Positions 37,474 to 46,155 of a stretch of DNA of 64,000 nucleotides are shown here, piece by piece. The stretch covers positions 1 to 64,000 of the forward strand of contig JAWKTN010000001.1 of assembly GCA_041399065.1 (NCBI GenBank), given 5' to 3'. A program made the translations under genes and the position numbers. The notes beneath the pieces are model-generated. The model was given only the letters and a program-made list of their open reading frames with translations, did no database searches and was not told where the DNA came from. Each line of letters begins with the position of its first letter. Within the stretch, counting starts at the first letter, position 1. The stretch is from JAGQPD01 sp020426865 (GTDB lineage: Bacteria > Planctomycetota > Planctomycetia > Pirellulales > Pirellulaceae).

Positions 37474-39918
37474 TTATTGTCGCGTCTTCGTGATGTCCAG
37501 GTTGTACACGGTGCTGGCGACCATGGTCCAAGCCCCCCATCGTGCGTGGGTAACGTCTGCCGGTGGTGCCTGGTCATCGCATAGGTCACGAGCAAGCTGC
37601 GGCGAATGGTTGTACATTTCTTCCAAATCCGCTGCCAGCTTCAGAAGTGCCGCTTGTTCTGAATCGCTGGGCAGCCGCGACGTGATCGTCTCATAAATGG
37701 CGCCGGCAATTTGCGACGGTTCGTCTGGCTGGTCGGCAAGGATGTGCGCCGCTAACTGGCGAGCGGCTTTAAGGTATTCCGCTTCATTCAATAGTAGCAA
37801 TGCCTGCAAGGGGGTGTTCGTTCGCTCGCGACGCGCAATGCACTCTTCGCGACTGGGGGCATTCAGGATCGTCATCTGCGGCGGCGGCATGCCACGCTTC
37901 CAAAATGTATAGACGCTCCGCCGATAAATCTTGTCACCCGTATCGGCTTCGAATTTTCGCGGATAGGAACTGGGCATACTCACGGCGACCCACAGGCCGT
38001 CTGGCTGTGGCGGTTTGACGCTCTTGCCGTACAGCGTGCGATTGAGCAACCCACTTGTGGCCAGGACCTGGTCGCGAATGACCTCAGAATCCAGGCGAAA
38101 ACGCGAACCGCGCGCGAGCAACCGGTTATGGGGATCGCGCACAAATGCCTCCCGATTGGCCGCCGATGTTTGCTGGTACGTCCGTGACATGACAATTTCT
38201 TTGAGTAACGCCCGCACATCCCAACCACTCTCCATAAATCGCACGGCAAGGTAGTCAAGCAATTCGGGATGGGAAGGCCATTCCCCTTGAGCGCCAAAGT
38301 CCTCTGACGTACGCACGATGCCGACACCAAACAGCTGTTGCCAAAAACGATTGACTGCCACGCGTGCGGTAAGTGGATGTTGGGGGCTGACAAACCAATT
38401 GGCAAGGTCCATCCGATTCGGAACGTCCGCGGCAGGCTGAAGCGGCGGCAAGAATGCCGGCGTGTTGCGTGCGACATCTTCGCCCGGTTTGTCGTACGCA
38501 CCCCGCAACAAGATGTGCGACGGCCGTATCTCGGATCGCTCCTTCATGACCATCGCGGCAGGTAGTGACAATAAAAAGTTATCGCGGTCCTTTTCGCTTT
38601 CCTTGAGCGAAACCTCCGCCTGTTGGACAGCGGCTTCTGCCTGTGCCTTGGCGGTCGGATCGTCGGCGGTTTGGGCAAGCTTGCTCTTGGCGTCTTCCAA
38701 TTCCTGGGCCGCCTCGGTAATCGTAGCCTCCAGCCGCTGCGACTCCGCCTCCTGCTCAGGACTGGTAAGGTTAATATAGGGTTCTTGGAGACCCCGCTGG
38801 AAATCGGTACCGCTGCGTCTACCCGTTTCCGGATCGGCGTCGATATTATTGAAGAAGGCGAACAGCGAATAAAAATCCCGCATCGTCAGCGGATCATATT
38901 TGTGATCATGGCACGAGGCACACTGTACCGTCAACCCCATGAAGGCCGTACCAACCGAGGTCACGCGATCGATGACGTTGCGAGTAAAACTCTCTTCCGG
39001 CAAGGCCGTCCCGACGTCAATGATCAGATGCAACCGATGGAATCCTGACGCGATCTGTTGATCGCGACTCGCCGAGGCGTAGAGATCGCCAGCCAACTGG
39101 TAACGCACAAAGTCGTCGTACGGCAGATTGTCATTAAACGCTCGAATGACCCAGTCGCGGTAGGGCGACAGATCGCGATAGTGATCGTGATGAATGCCAT
39201 TGGTGTCAGCGAACCGCACCAAGTCCAACCAATACCTTGCCATGTGTTCGCCATAGTGTGGGCTGGCGAGCAAACGATCGACAAGTTTTTCGTAGGCGTT
39301 GGGTGCGTCATCGGCAAGAAATCGCTGGATCTCATCGCGCGTGGGTGGTAGCCCGGTCAGGTCGAACGACAGTCGCCGGATGAGCGTACGTTTGTCGGCC
39401 GTCGCACGATGCTCAAGGCCTTCTTGCTGCAGCCGTTGCCGCACCAAGCGATCGATCGGTTGACCCGTCGTATCGGCGGGCAAGGCTGGCATTGTCGGCG
39501 GAATGAATGCCCAAAATCCTTCGTACGTGGCGCCTTGCTCGATCCAACGTTCCAGCAGCGTCGCCTCGTCGTCGGTGAGTGGCTGCTTGTGAGAATCGGG
39601 GGGAGGCATCATCACGTCTGGATCGTCCGAACGAACTCGGGCGACGACCTCACTGTCATCTGGCTTGCCCGGGACGATCGCGGCAGCGTAAGCCCCGTCG
39701 GGTCCGTCTGTTTGGTCCAACCGCAAATCGGCCTGGCGATTGACCTCGTTGGGACCGTGGCAATGGAAACAGCGATCCGACAAGAGCGGTCGGACGTCGC
39801 GATTAAAACTGACATCGGCGCCGAAGGTAAATCGCGAAACCGCAAGCACCAAGCACAGCACAACTGAAAGCCCGTGCGGTAAGCAGATGCGTTGCGGCGC
39901 CAAATTGGTAGTTTGCAT
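37474..39918 (-). CDS. PSD1 cytochrome c protein, DUF1549/DUF1553 (pair 3)
   Basis: An 814-residue protein from ATG 39918, at which the signal peptide begins (LSVVLCLVLAVSRFTFGA); the open frame extends to 40023. Haem motif CFHCH is at residues 50-54, then DUF1549 (FDLTGLPPTRDEIQRF, YWLDLVRFADTNG) with CASCHDHKYDPLTMRDF. A charged insertion of about 70 residues between the two main domains (EAESQRLEATITEAAQELED and onward) is predicted to be a coiled coil. DUF1553 ends it (HPLTARVAVNRFWQQLFGVG, RLDSEVIRDQVLATSGLLN). It heads a two-gene unit with DUF1501 and diverges from the inositol-phosphatase gene. Confidence 0.92.
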   Translation of the reverse strand: MQTTNLAPQRICLPHGLSVVLCLVLAVSRFTFGADVSFNRDVRPLLSDRCFHCHGPNEVNRQADLRLDQTDGPDGAYAAAIVPGKPDDSEVVARVRSDDPDVMMPPPDSHKQPLTDDEATLLERWIEQGATYEGFWAFIPPTMPALPADTTGQPIDRLVRQRLQQEGLEHRATADKRTLIRRLSFDLTGLPPTRDEIQRFLADDAPNAYEKLVDRLLASPHYGEHMARYWLDLVRFADTNGIHHDHYRDLSPYRDWVIRAFNDNLPYDDFVRYQLAGDLYASASRDQQIASGFHRLHLIIDVGTALPEESFTRNVIDRVTSVGTAFMGLTVQCASCHDHKYDPLTMRDFYSLFAFFNNIDADPETGRRSGTDFQRGLQEPYINLTSPEQEAESQRLEATITEAAQELEDAKSKLAQTADDPTAKAQAEAAVQQAEVSLKESEKDRDNFLLSLPAAMVMKERSEIRPSHILLRGAYDKPGEDVARNTPAFLPPLQPAADVPNRMDLANWFVSPQHPLTARVAVNRFWQQLFGVGIVRTSEDFGAQGEWPSHPELLDYLAVRFMESGWDVRALLKEIVMSRTYQQTSAANREAFVRDPHNRLLARGSRFRLDSEVIRDQVLATSGLLNRTLYGKSVKPPQPDGLWVAVSMPSSYPRKFEADTGDKIYRRSVYTFWKRGMPPPQMTILNAPSREECIARRERTNTPLQALLLLNEAEYLKAARQLAAHILADQPDEPSQIAGAIYETITSRLPSDSEQAALLKLAADLEEMYNHSPQLARDLCDDQAPPADVTHARWGAWTMVASTVYNLDITKTRQ

Positions 39919-40245
39919 AACAGTACCGGAACGGTGGAATTGCCTGGTGGTGGGAAATGTGTGAAAACCGCCGGCCAAGAACCAGCCGTCGCGTTTTCTA
40001 CATCGGACAGTAGTATACCACAATCAGTCGGTGTGGAATATTCGACACAATTGTTCATAATGCGGCGTCTGGACATTGGCCGAAAGTCAATCTCGGCAAT
40101 TTCTAGCCCACGATGTACGATTCATCGGAAGCTCGATATGGTAGAAGGAGCAAACCAGTGCGCCATTTCGGAGCATAGCGCGAGCAATAGACATTGTGAT
40201 TCTGTACGAAGTTGGCATAGCGGAATTATTTCAGGATCATCCGAA

Positions 40246-41046
40246 ATGGCGATTAGCAAAAATGAAGTAGAAGGCGGCGAACAACTATTAGGGGCCGTCC
40301 GGACAATTGCCAAAGCGGCAGGCGATGTCTTGCTCGAACACTTCGGGCGACGTGACACGAAGGCCCACATCAAGGATGTGGGGCACTATGTATCCGAGGC
40401 CGATGTCGCTGCGGAAAACGTTATCGTGGAGAAGATATCGGCAGCCTATCCAGCGCATAGCATCATGACAGAAGAAGGGCGGAACGCCAGTGGCTCGTCG
40501 TCGTTGCAGTGGATCGTCGACCCGCTCGACGGCACGCACAACTTCCTGCACGGCATTCCGCATTTCGCTGTCTCGATCGCTGTCTATGACAAAGACATGC
40601 CAGTGTGCGGTGTCGTGCTGAACCCGTCAACGAATGACGTTTACTCGGCGATCCGCGGACAGGGTGCGTTTCTCAATCGCGATCGCCTGCAGGTATCTCC
40701 GGCTGCCGAGTTGTCGGAGGTGCTGCTGGCCACGGGATTTCACTATGACCGAACCACGACGTCGGCGACACTGGCCATGTTGGACCGATGGCTTCACAGC
40801 GGCGTTCACGGAGTGCGTCGCATGGGGGTCGCCGCCTTGGATCTTTGCTATGTCGCGTCAGGCCAATTTGGCGGGTTTGTCGAACACAAATTGTCTCCCT
40901 GGGATTTCGCTGCGGGTCGTCTGATCGTCGAAGAAGCAGGCGGAAAGGTCACGGACTTGCAGGGAAATGTCCCGGGGACTGGTACGACTGGGATCGTGGC
41001 CTCCAATCGAGCAATCCATGACCAATTATTAGCATCCATGCAGTGA
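40246..41046 (+). CDS. Inositol monophosphatase family protein
   Basis: A 266-residue protein from ATG 40246 (AGGA about 10 bases upstream). The much longer open frame upstream shows no family sequence and overlaps the divergent promoter region. Motifs of the Li-sensitive Mg-dependent phosphatase superfamily: VSEADVAAENVIVE, MTEEGR, DPLDGTHNFLHGIPHFAVSI and SPWDFAAGRLIVEEAGG. These supply the metal-binding Glu and Asp residues. Substrate may be inositol-1-phosphate, histidinol phosphate or a sugar bisphosphate; family members with this length do any of these. It is cytoplasmic and appears monocistronic. Confidence 0.93.
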   Translation: MAISKNEVEGGEQLLGAVRTIAKAAGDVLLEHFGRRDTKAHIKDVGHYVSEADVAAENVIVEKISAAYPAHSIMTEEGRNASGSSSLQWIVDPLDGTHNFLHGIPHFAVSIAVYDKDMPVCGVVLNPSTNDVYSAIRGQGAFLNRDRLQVSPAAELSEVLLATGFHYDRTTTSATLAMLDRWLHSGVHGVRRMGVAALDLCYVASGQFGGFVEHKLSPWDFAAGRLIVEEAGGKVTDLQGNVPGTGTTGIVASNRAIHDQLLASMQ

Positions 41047-41247
41047 CGAACAGCCGTTCGAAGGAGTTCCGTTTCTGACGTTTGTACCGTCTCGCAAATG
41101 CTGCTCTCGCAATGTGCGGTCTGCCAGTTGCCAGTGGAAAGAAGGTACGATTGGAAAACGCGGAACGTTCCGACTTGGTTCCGCGTCGGCCGTCGCGAAT
41201 TGTTTTTGCGGACACGCTCGATTGCAAGGGCGCGGAGGAAGAAATCA

Positions 41248-41517
41248 ATGATTGCCAGAACCGTTATCGTTACATTATTCGCGATGGTTGCTGTAGCTGC
41301 CGCAAGTTCGGCGGCTGGCCAGGAACCGGGCTGGACCACCCGCGTGATCAAGCGAGGGGAGGATCGCGTCATCAGTGAAAACACTCCACTGCTGGACCGA
41401 CCCTATCGGCCCCTCCACGTCTACGGTAACACCTTGCGCCGCGTGTATTACCGTGGCCGAGCCATTCCCAGCATCCGCGACCTGCGCATGACCGCTCGCA
41501 TGCTTGCCAGGCGATAA
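41248..41517 (+). CDS. Small exported protein, unknown
   Basis: An 89-residue protein from ATG 41248 with GGAGGAA about 8 bases upstream. The N-terminus IARTVIVTLFAMVAVAAASS and following AAGQ look like a cleaved signal peptide. The mature part is basic and Arg/Tyr-rich (RRVYYRGRAIPSIRDLRMTA). No family is recognised. It follows the inositol-phosphatase gene by about 200 bases and precedes a pair of palindromic repeats. Confidence 0.65.
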   Translation: MIARTVIVTLFAMVAVAAASSAAGQEPGWTTRVIKRGEDRVISENTPLLDRPYRPLHVYGNTLRRVYYRGRAIPSIRDLRMTARMLARR

Positions 41518-41546
41518 GCCCCGTAGGTGTACACGTCCGATGCCTG

Positions 41547-41591
41547 AATACCTAGAACCTCGAGGTATTATACCTAGAACCTCGAGGTATT
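41547..41591. repeat. Two tandem palindromic mini-repeats
   Basis: AATACCTAGAACCTCGAGGTATT at 41547-41569 (quoted as halves: AATACCTAGA, ACC, TCGAGGTATT) is followed at once by a second copy at 41570-41591. Each has a stem of about 10 bp with one mismatch. They lie after the small exported protein gene and match the families at 35921 and 60057. Confidence 0.75.
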
Positions 41592-41810
41592 CTAGCCATT
41601 CGCCGTTGTGGTCGGAAAGCCGTTGGTGGTCTGAAAACACCGTATGGTGGCCGATGGTCGGCGAGTTTCTTGATTCGGCGTTTTGTGCGGCGTCGGCGAT
41701 CTTTGGCGATTGTTCGTTCACGCTGCGGTGATAGCGGTGGAGGTGTTTTCGTATACTAGATGAAACGCAGTATGCCTGGCTATTGGGATCACGAACTCGC
41801 AACTATTGCA

Positions 41811-41913
41811 AACTCGCTATGCCGTCTTTGTGTCGGCCCTCCGGCCCTCCGGGCCTGCGTTGCGCGGGGGCACGTTACCGGTGGCTTCGCCACCGTCAGG
41901 GGTCGTTGCGGCC
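41811..41913. repeat. Repeat module A, copy 1
   Basis: AACTCGCTATGCCGTCTTTG then TGCGCGGGGGCACGTTACCG and GGTGGCTTCGCCACC. Copy 2 is at 44779-44873 in the same orientation with an 8-bp indel. The two copies bracket the ATPase island. Confidence 0.75.
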
Positions 41914-42129
41914 TCGCCGCGATACGGCCGGGGACAGCCGTGGCCCCCTCGCCGGCTTGGGGTCTGTTGATTTGATGCATTGCATGTATCTGTCTTAAAT
42001 GTCGTTGACGGAGACCGTGTTTTTTGGGGCATTGTTTGGTTTAGTTCGGTGCGTTTCTGCTTTGGCGTTTAAGGTGGGGTGGCCGCATATGTTGTGCAAT
42101 CTACCTACACTGTCGCTGTAGTGCCTTCG

Positions 42130-42330
42130 TCATGTCGCTGGGGCGCGTTCTGCGCGCATTGTCCCTAGGATACGTACCAGTTTTGCCAGATTGAATGCAG
42201 TGGCCATCCAAAGAAACTCCGTATTTACCTTGCTCAATCCGCGCAGAAGAAACTGCCGCAATCCCATGATTCGTTTAAGAATTGCGAATGGCGTTTCCGC
42301 AATCCGAGGACGTTGTCGATAAAGCATTTG
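42130..42330 (-). pseudogene. Transposase C-terminal fragment
   Basis: The frame ends at 42130 with YRQRPRIAETPFAILKRIMG followed by LRQFLLRGLSKVNTEFLWMA and AFNLAKLVRIL. This resembles the C-terminal end of DDE transposases of the IS1182/IS5-like type (E..F..IK..MG.R.F..RG..KV..E). Everything before it in the frame comes from repeats, so about 90 percent of the transposase is missing. Confidence 0.65.
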
Positions 42331-42863
42331 CCCCTCCGCAGTTGCCCAGGGTCTCCAGACCAGGGTCTCCAGACGCCGACCAGGGTCTCCAGACGCCCAA
42401 CTTGACTTCGCAAACTGGGTGGCCTGGGCGATTTGCGATTGGACTGCGACAGGCAGTTTACCTAGTTTCGCCAAGTTGTGCAGTTGGGTAGCGCGTCTGG
42501 ACCTCTGATCTGGACCTCCGATCGCGCGTCTGAGCCTCTGATCCTGATCGCGCGTCTGGGCCTCTGATCGCTCCCCTTTGGTTCCCATCACCGTGACGGT
42601 CAACGGAGATAGCCGCACGGCAAATTACAATCAAGGGACAAAGATGTTGAAACTTTCGCCGAGCCGCGACACGCCATAGGACATGGACCGGTGTTGCCCT
42701 TGCCGTCCACGAACGTGCTGTCCACGTTGTCCGCAGCCCCTTGTCAAATCAAAATGGAGGCCGCTGCAACTCCTGTTTACAGAGGAACTTGCAATCCGCA
42801 CCACTGTAAGTTAAATTGACTTTATCTAAATAAGGTAAATCGGCTTTATCTCACGAGGACCAC
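42331..42863. repeat. Repeat patch: module B copy 1 and short minisatellites
   Basis: AGGGTCTCCAGACGCC-type short repeats occur at about 42350-42395. Module B copy 1 is at 42396-42505 (CCCAACTTGACTTCGCAA to TAGCGCGTCTGGACCT). Degenerate GCGCGTCTGGACCTC repeats run from about 42491 to 42570. The remainder to 42815 is unexplained sequence without a gene. Confidence 0.65.
42816..42851 (+). promoter_or_regulatory. Putative control region of the ATPase gene
   Basis: The direct repeat GACTTTATCT / GGCTTTATCT (ends at 42827 and 42851) surrounds a dyad, TTATCT-AAATA-AGGTAA (42822-42838). It sits 12 to 40 bases before the start codon and is much more AT-rich than its surroundings, which suggests a promoter or an operator. 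Confidence 0.4.
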
Positions 42864-44333
42864 ATGGCCGGGTGGAAGTTTTACGGGCGGAGGCAGCAAC
42901 TTGCGGATTTGGAGCGCATGCTCGACCGCAAGCGGTGGTTCTTTGCCAAGGTCACAGGGCGTCGCCGGATCGGCAAGACGACACTGATTCAGCAAGCGAT
43001 GGTGGAACTCGGCAGTAAGCAGCCAGTGTTCTACGTGCAGATACCCGACTCCGAGCCAGTCGGTGTACTCTCTGCGATGAACGACGCCTTAGAGACTTTC
43101 CAAGTGCCTTTGGACCGGTATCCTCGCCCCAACGAACTACTGCAACTTGCAAAAATGTTGGAGGCGATGGCGGAGGGTGGATATGTCATCATCCTTGACG
43201 AATTCCAATACTTCAATCGGAAAGGTTACGAAGAGTTCTGCTCATACTTGCAGGCAAGCGTGGATCGCTTGGCAGCTAAAGCAGATCAGGTTCGGGGCGG
43301 GTTGATCGTGCTTGGATCGATCCACACGGAAATGGTGGCCTTGCTCGAAGATCGCGCAGCTCCGCTCTACAACCGAGTGACAGACACCATTAGCCTCACG
43401 CATCTCGACATCAGTTCCGTTCTGTCTATCCTTCAGGATCATGCTGAACCGACCCCGGAGCGGCTATTGTTTCTGTGGAATCTATTCGAGGGAGTTCCCA
43501 AGTTTTACCGTGACTGCTACGAGCAAGATATGCTTGGCGCCGAACGCAAGACCTTGCTCCGTCGCATCTTTTTTGAGAGTTCATCGCCACTTCGGTCCGA
43601 AGCCGAGAACTGGTTTCTGCGTGAACTGCGGGGCCGGTACGATGTCGTTTTAAAGTTTGTGGCTCGCAATCCGGGTCGCATGCACAAGGAACTGGTGCAA
43701 GCGATTCGAGAGGCCAGCGGCAAGGCGGATACACAAGTCGGTGGCTACTTGAAGGTTCTCATCGAGAGGTTCGGGTTGATCGAACGACAGCTGCCGGTGT
43801 TCGCCAAGCCCGAAGCAAAGCGAGGCCGCTACTACGTCACCGACAATTTCCTCCGCTCATGGCTGGCGGCACTTGCCAATCCCGTTTCTGCGATTGCGTT
43901 TCGACCACTCGAAGAACTGATTGAGGAAGCCGACCAGCGTTTGGCAGATGTTGAAGGTAGCTCACTTGAGAAACTGGCCGGTCAACTTTATGAGGAGCGA
44001 AGCCGCAAAGGGATTGGGGATTTTCCAATCACCCATCGAGTGCAAGGGTTTTGGAACAAGGCTGGCACCGAGATCGATCTGGTGGCCTTCAATGAAACGA
44101 CCCAGACTATTCACTTCGGGTCGTGTAAGCGGTCGCCCACGAAGTTGATGTCGGATGTCAACAACTTCAAGCAACACGTCGAGCGGTTTCTCAAAGCGAT
44201 GCCGAAGTACGCAGCTTGGAACAAGACATTTGTCGGTATCTCTCCTGCGCTGAATACAGAACAACGAGTCTTTTTGACGCGCCACGACATCCTTCCGCAG
44301 GACTTAAACGATCTAACGCAGGGATTGAGTTGA
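42864..44333 (+). CDS. DUF234-type AAA ATPase with PD-(D/E)XK-like C-terminus
   Basis: A 489-residue protein; GAGGA lies 5 bases before ATG. The N-terminal AAA domain (STAND-like archaeal ATPase family) has FYGRRQQLADLERML, Walker A GRRRIGKTTL (32-41) and Walker B YVIILDEFQYF (107-117), then LIVLGSIHTEM (sensor-like). A winged-helix segment (about 260-335) is followed by a C-terminal nuclease-like fold with Glu369, EIDLVAF (403-409) and HFGSCKRS (417-424). In related proteins the last motif is usually ECK; here Glu is replaced by Ser420, so catalysis may be lost. These genes are often mobile or defence-linked. Repeats flank it on both sides. Confidence 0.88.
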   Translation: MAGWKFYGRRQQLADLERMLDRKRWFFAKVTGRRRIGKTTLIQQAMVELGSKQPVFYVQIPDSEPVGVLSAMNDALETFQVPLDRYPRPNELLQLAKMLEAMAEGGYVIILDEFQYFNRKGYEEFCSYLQASVDRLAAKADQVRGGLIVLGSIHTEMVALLEDRAAPLYNRVTDTISLTHLDISSVLSILQDHAEPTPERLLFLWNLFEGVPKFYRDCYEQDMLGAERKTLLRRIFFESSSPLRSEAENWFLRELRGRYDVVLKFVARNPGRMHKELVQAIREASGKADTQVGGYLKVLIERFGLIERQLPVFAKPEAKRGRYYVTDNFLRSWLAALANPVSAIAFRPLEELIEEADQRLADVEGSSLEKLAGQLYEERSRKGIGDFPITHRVQGFWNKAGTEIDLVAFNETTQTIHFGSCKRSPTKLMSDVNNFKQHVERFLKAMPKYAAWNKTFVGISPALNTEQRVFLTRHDILPQDLNDLTQGLS

Positions 44334-45257
44334 ATTGCGATTCATTTCCCCTGATATCGCTTGGTACCGCCGCTCAGTTGAACTCGCCCAACTTGACTTC
44401 GCAATCTGGGTGACCTGGGCGATTTGCGATTGGACTGCGACAGGCAGTTTACCTAGTTTCGCCAAGTTGTCCAGTCGGGTAGCGCGTCTGGCCCTCGGCT
44501 TTGCGATTCATTTCCCCTGATATCGCTTGGTACCGCCGCTCAGTTGAATTCGCCCAACTTGACTTCGCAATCTGGGTGACCTGGGCGATTTGCGATTGGA
44601 CTGCGACAGGCAGTTTACCTAGTTTCGCCAAGTTGTGCAGTTGGGTAGCGCGTCTGGACCTCGGGGCAGTTTACCTAGTTTCGCCAAGTTGTGCAGTTGG
44701 GTAGCGCGTCTGGACCTCGGCTGGCGCGTCTGGACCTCGGCTGGACCTCGGGCGCGTCTGGACCTCGGCTTGATTGCCAACTCGCTATGCCGTCTTTGTG
44801 TCGGCCCTCCGGGCCTGGGTTGCGCGGGGGCACGTTACCGGTGGCTTCGCCACCGGCCGGGGGTGTTGCGGCCTCCGGGCCAGGGGCCTGGAAGGCAGTC
44901 GGTTCGATCCGTCCCAGAAGTGCGTTTTTTTTATGCGCCGTGAGATATTGTCGCACGGACCGCCCAAGCAAAGGGGGGCGATACGAGCCTATTGATAAAC
45001 TGTTTGACGAGCCGATCAACTGGACCCTGATTGAAGCCCATATGAAATCAACGACGAGGTCCTCTCCGGTTTGAGCCCTTTTCAGTTGTTTTTGGGGGTG
45101 TTTGGCGTTGACAGGGCGACGGCGACCAGTCCGGGTCGCCACCGTACACTGGAGCGGCTATCATAACAGATTCGTTTCCCCGTTGGGCCTCGTTCGTCCC
45201 GCCGGGACATTTTTTAGGTCGAAGACGGTATTGCTAGAGTGAATCGGGAGAATTGCT
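44334..45257. repeat. Repeat patch: module B copies 2-4, module A copy 2
   Basis: Tandem 166-bp units start at about 44336 and 44502 (TGCGATTCATTTCCCCTGAT at the head). Each carries module B (44387 and 44553 onward), and a partial fourth copy runs from 44665 to 44718. Short TGGACCTCGG repeats occupy 44719-44770, and module A copy 2 lies at 44779-44873. No gene is visible; 44900-45240 shows nothing further. Confidence 0.8.
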
Positions 45258-46004
45258 ATGAAGTATTGCCTGAGTCTAAGTCTGTTGTTGTTACTGACCC
45301 TGTTTGCACCTGCCATCGCTGTTGCCGAGACGGCGACGGCGGATTTCGTCGCCACTACAAAGCAAGTCATCGGCGCCTGGAAATTGGACTTCACCACGCC
45401 CGACGACGTTCACCGCACGCCGATCGTGATCGTTGGTCGGCAGCATGATCAGCTAGTGGCTTGGTATGTCGAAAATGAACAGCCCGAATCGTTCAAAAAA
45501 GTCGCGTTGGAAGGTGAGCAGTTGGTCCTGACGATTCGCCCGAAGACGCGTCCGGAGGTCGAGGTGACGCTCAAGGCCCAGCAGGGGAGCAGCGAAGACA
45601 AGTGTACCGGCACGGCCACGTACCGTGCCGATGACGGTGGCACCGGCAGCTGGCCATTTACCGGCGCACGCTTGACGCCGGACCAATTCGACGGAACCGA
45701 GGCCTGGAATATCAACTTTGTAGCTCCGGACGGCGAACGGCATGATGCCACCGTCACGGTCCTCGAAAAAGACGGCCGACTTTACGCCTGGTACAGCGGC
45801 AGGGACCACGAGTTGCCAGCGTCGAAGATGGAAAAGAATGGTGACGCCGTTGTTTTGACCGTCGAGGCGAAGACGGCCGACGGTACAGACGTAAAAGTGA
45901 CTTTTAACGGCAAGGTTGCCAATGATCGCGTCAGCGGAACGGCGAATTTCGATCTTGGCGGCGAGACCGGAAGCTTTTCGTTCGAGGGACGACGCAAGTC
46001 GTAG
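45258..46004 (+). CDS. Exported two-repeat beta-rich protein, unknown
   Basis: A 248-residue protein with a clear signal peptide (about 1-24, LLLLLTLFAPAIAVAE) and a GGGAG site upstream. The mature part is two copies of an about 100-residue beta module. VIGAWKLDFTTPDDVHRTPI, QLVAWYVENE and VALEGEQLVLTIRPKTRPEV are paralleled by AWNINFVAPDGERHDATVTV, RLYAWYSGRDHE and MEKNGDAVVLTVEAKTADGT. Each ends in a GTxxYxxD/GTANFD...GSWPFTG/GSFSFEG strand. A lipocalin-like or ligand-binding barrel is possible. I do not recognise the family by name. A strong hairpin follows. Confidence 0.8.
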   Translation: MKYCLSLSLLLLLTLFAPAIAVAETATADFVATTKQVIGAWKLDFTTPDDVHRTPIVIVGRQHDQLVAWYVENEQPESFKKVALEGEQLVLTIRPKTRPEVEVTLKAQQGSSEDKCTGTATYRADDGGTGSWPFTGARLTPDQFDGTEAWNINFVAPDGERHDATVTVLEKDGRLYAWYSGRDHELPASKMEKNGDAVVLTVEAKTADGTDVKVTFNGKVANDRVSGTANFDLGGETGSFSFEGRRKS

Positions 46005-46080
46005 TCACTCGCCGATGCATCACCGTGACCGCGTGTCTCCGTGAGACGATTAGTGCGCAAACGCGCCAATCATGAAAGCA

Positions 46081-46111
46081 AAGCGGCCGACTGCCATTCA
46101 GTCGGCCGCTT
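46081..46111. terminator. Bidirectional terminator hairpin
   Basis: AAGCGGCCGACTG (46081-46093), loop CCATT, and CAGTCGGCCGCTT (46099-46111) make a perfect 13-bp GC-rich stem. It lies midway between two convergent genes (ends at 46004 and 46156). T-rich tracts are short. Confidence 0.75.
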
Positions 46112-46155
46112 GCATTTGGACTGTCTCAATTCCGCATTCGCGTTCGGCGCCGCGG

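Larger units (their letters stand above)
41518..42129. other. Gene-free start of repeat island
   Basis: Holds the twin palindromes (41547-41591) and module A (41811-41913), then sequence with no coding signs up to the transposase scrap. Short frames here overlap GC-rich repeats and have no starts worth keeping. Confidence 0.55.

Noticed and set aside
39892..40245. Long N-terminal extension of the inositol-phosphatase gene
   Set aside because: Overlaps the divergent PSD1 start and has no family sequence; the Met at 40246 gives the normal length.
42331..42618. N-terminal half of the 162-codon transposase frame
   Set aside because: It is translated repeat DNA; only the last about 60 codons resemble a transposase.
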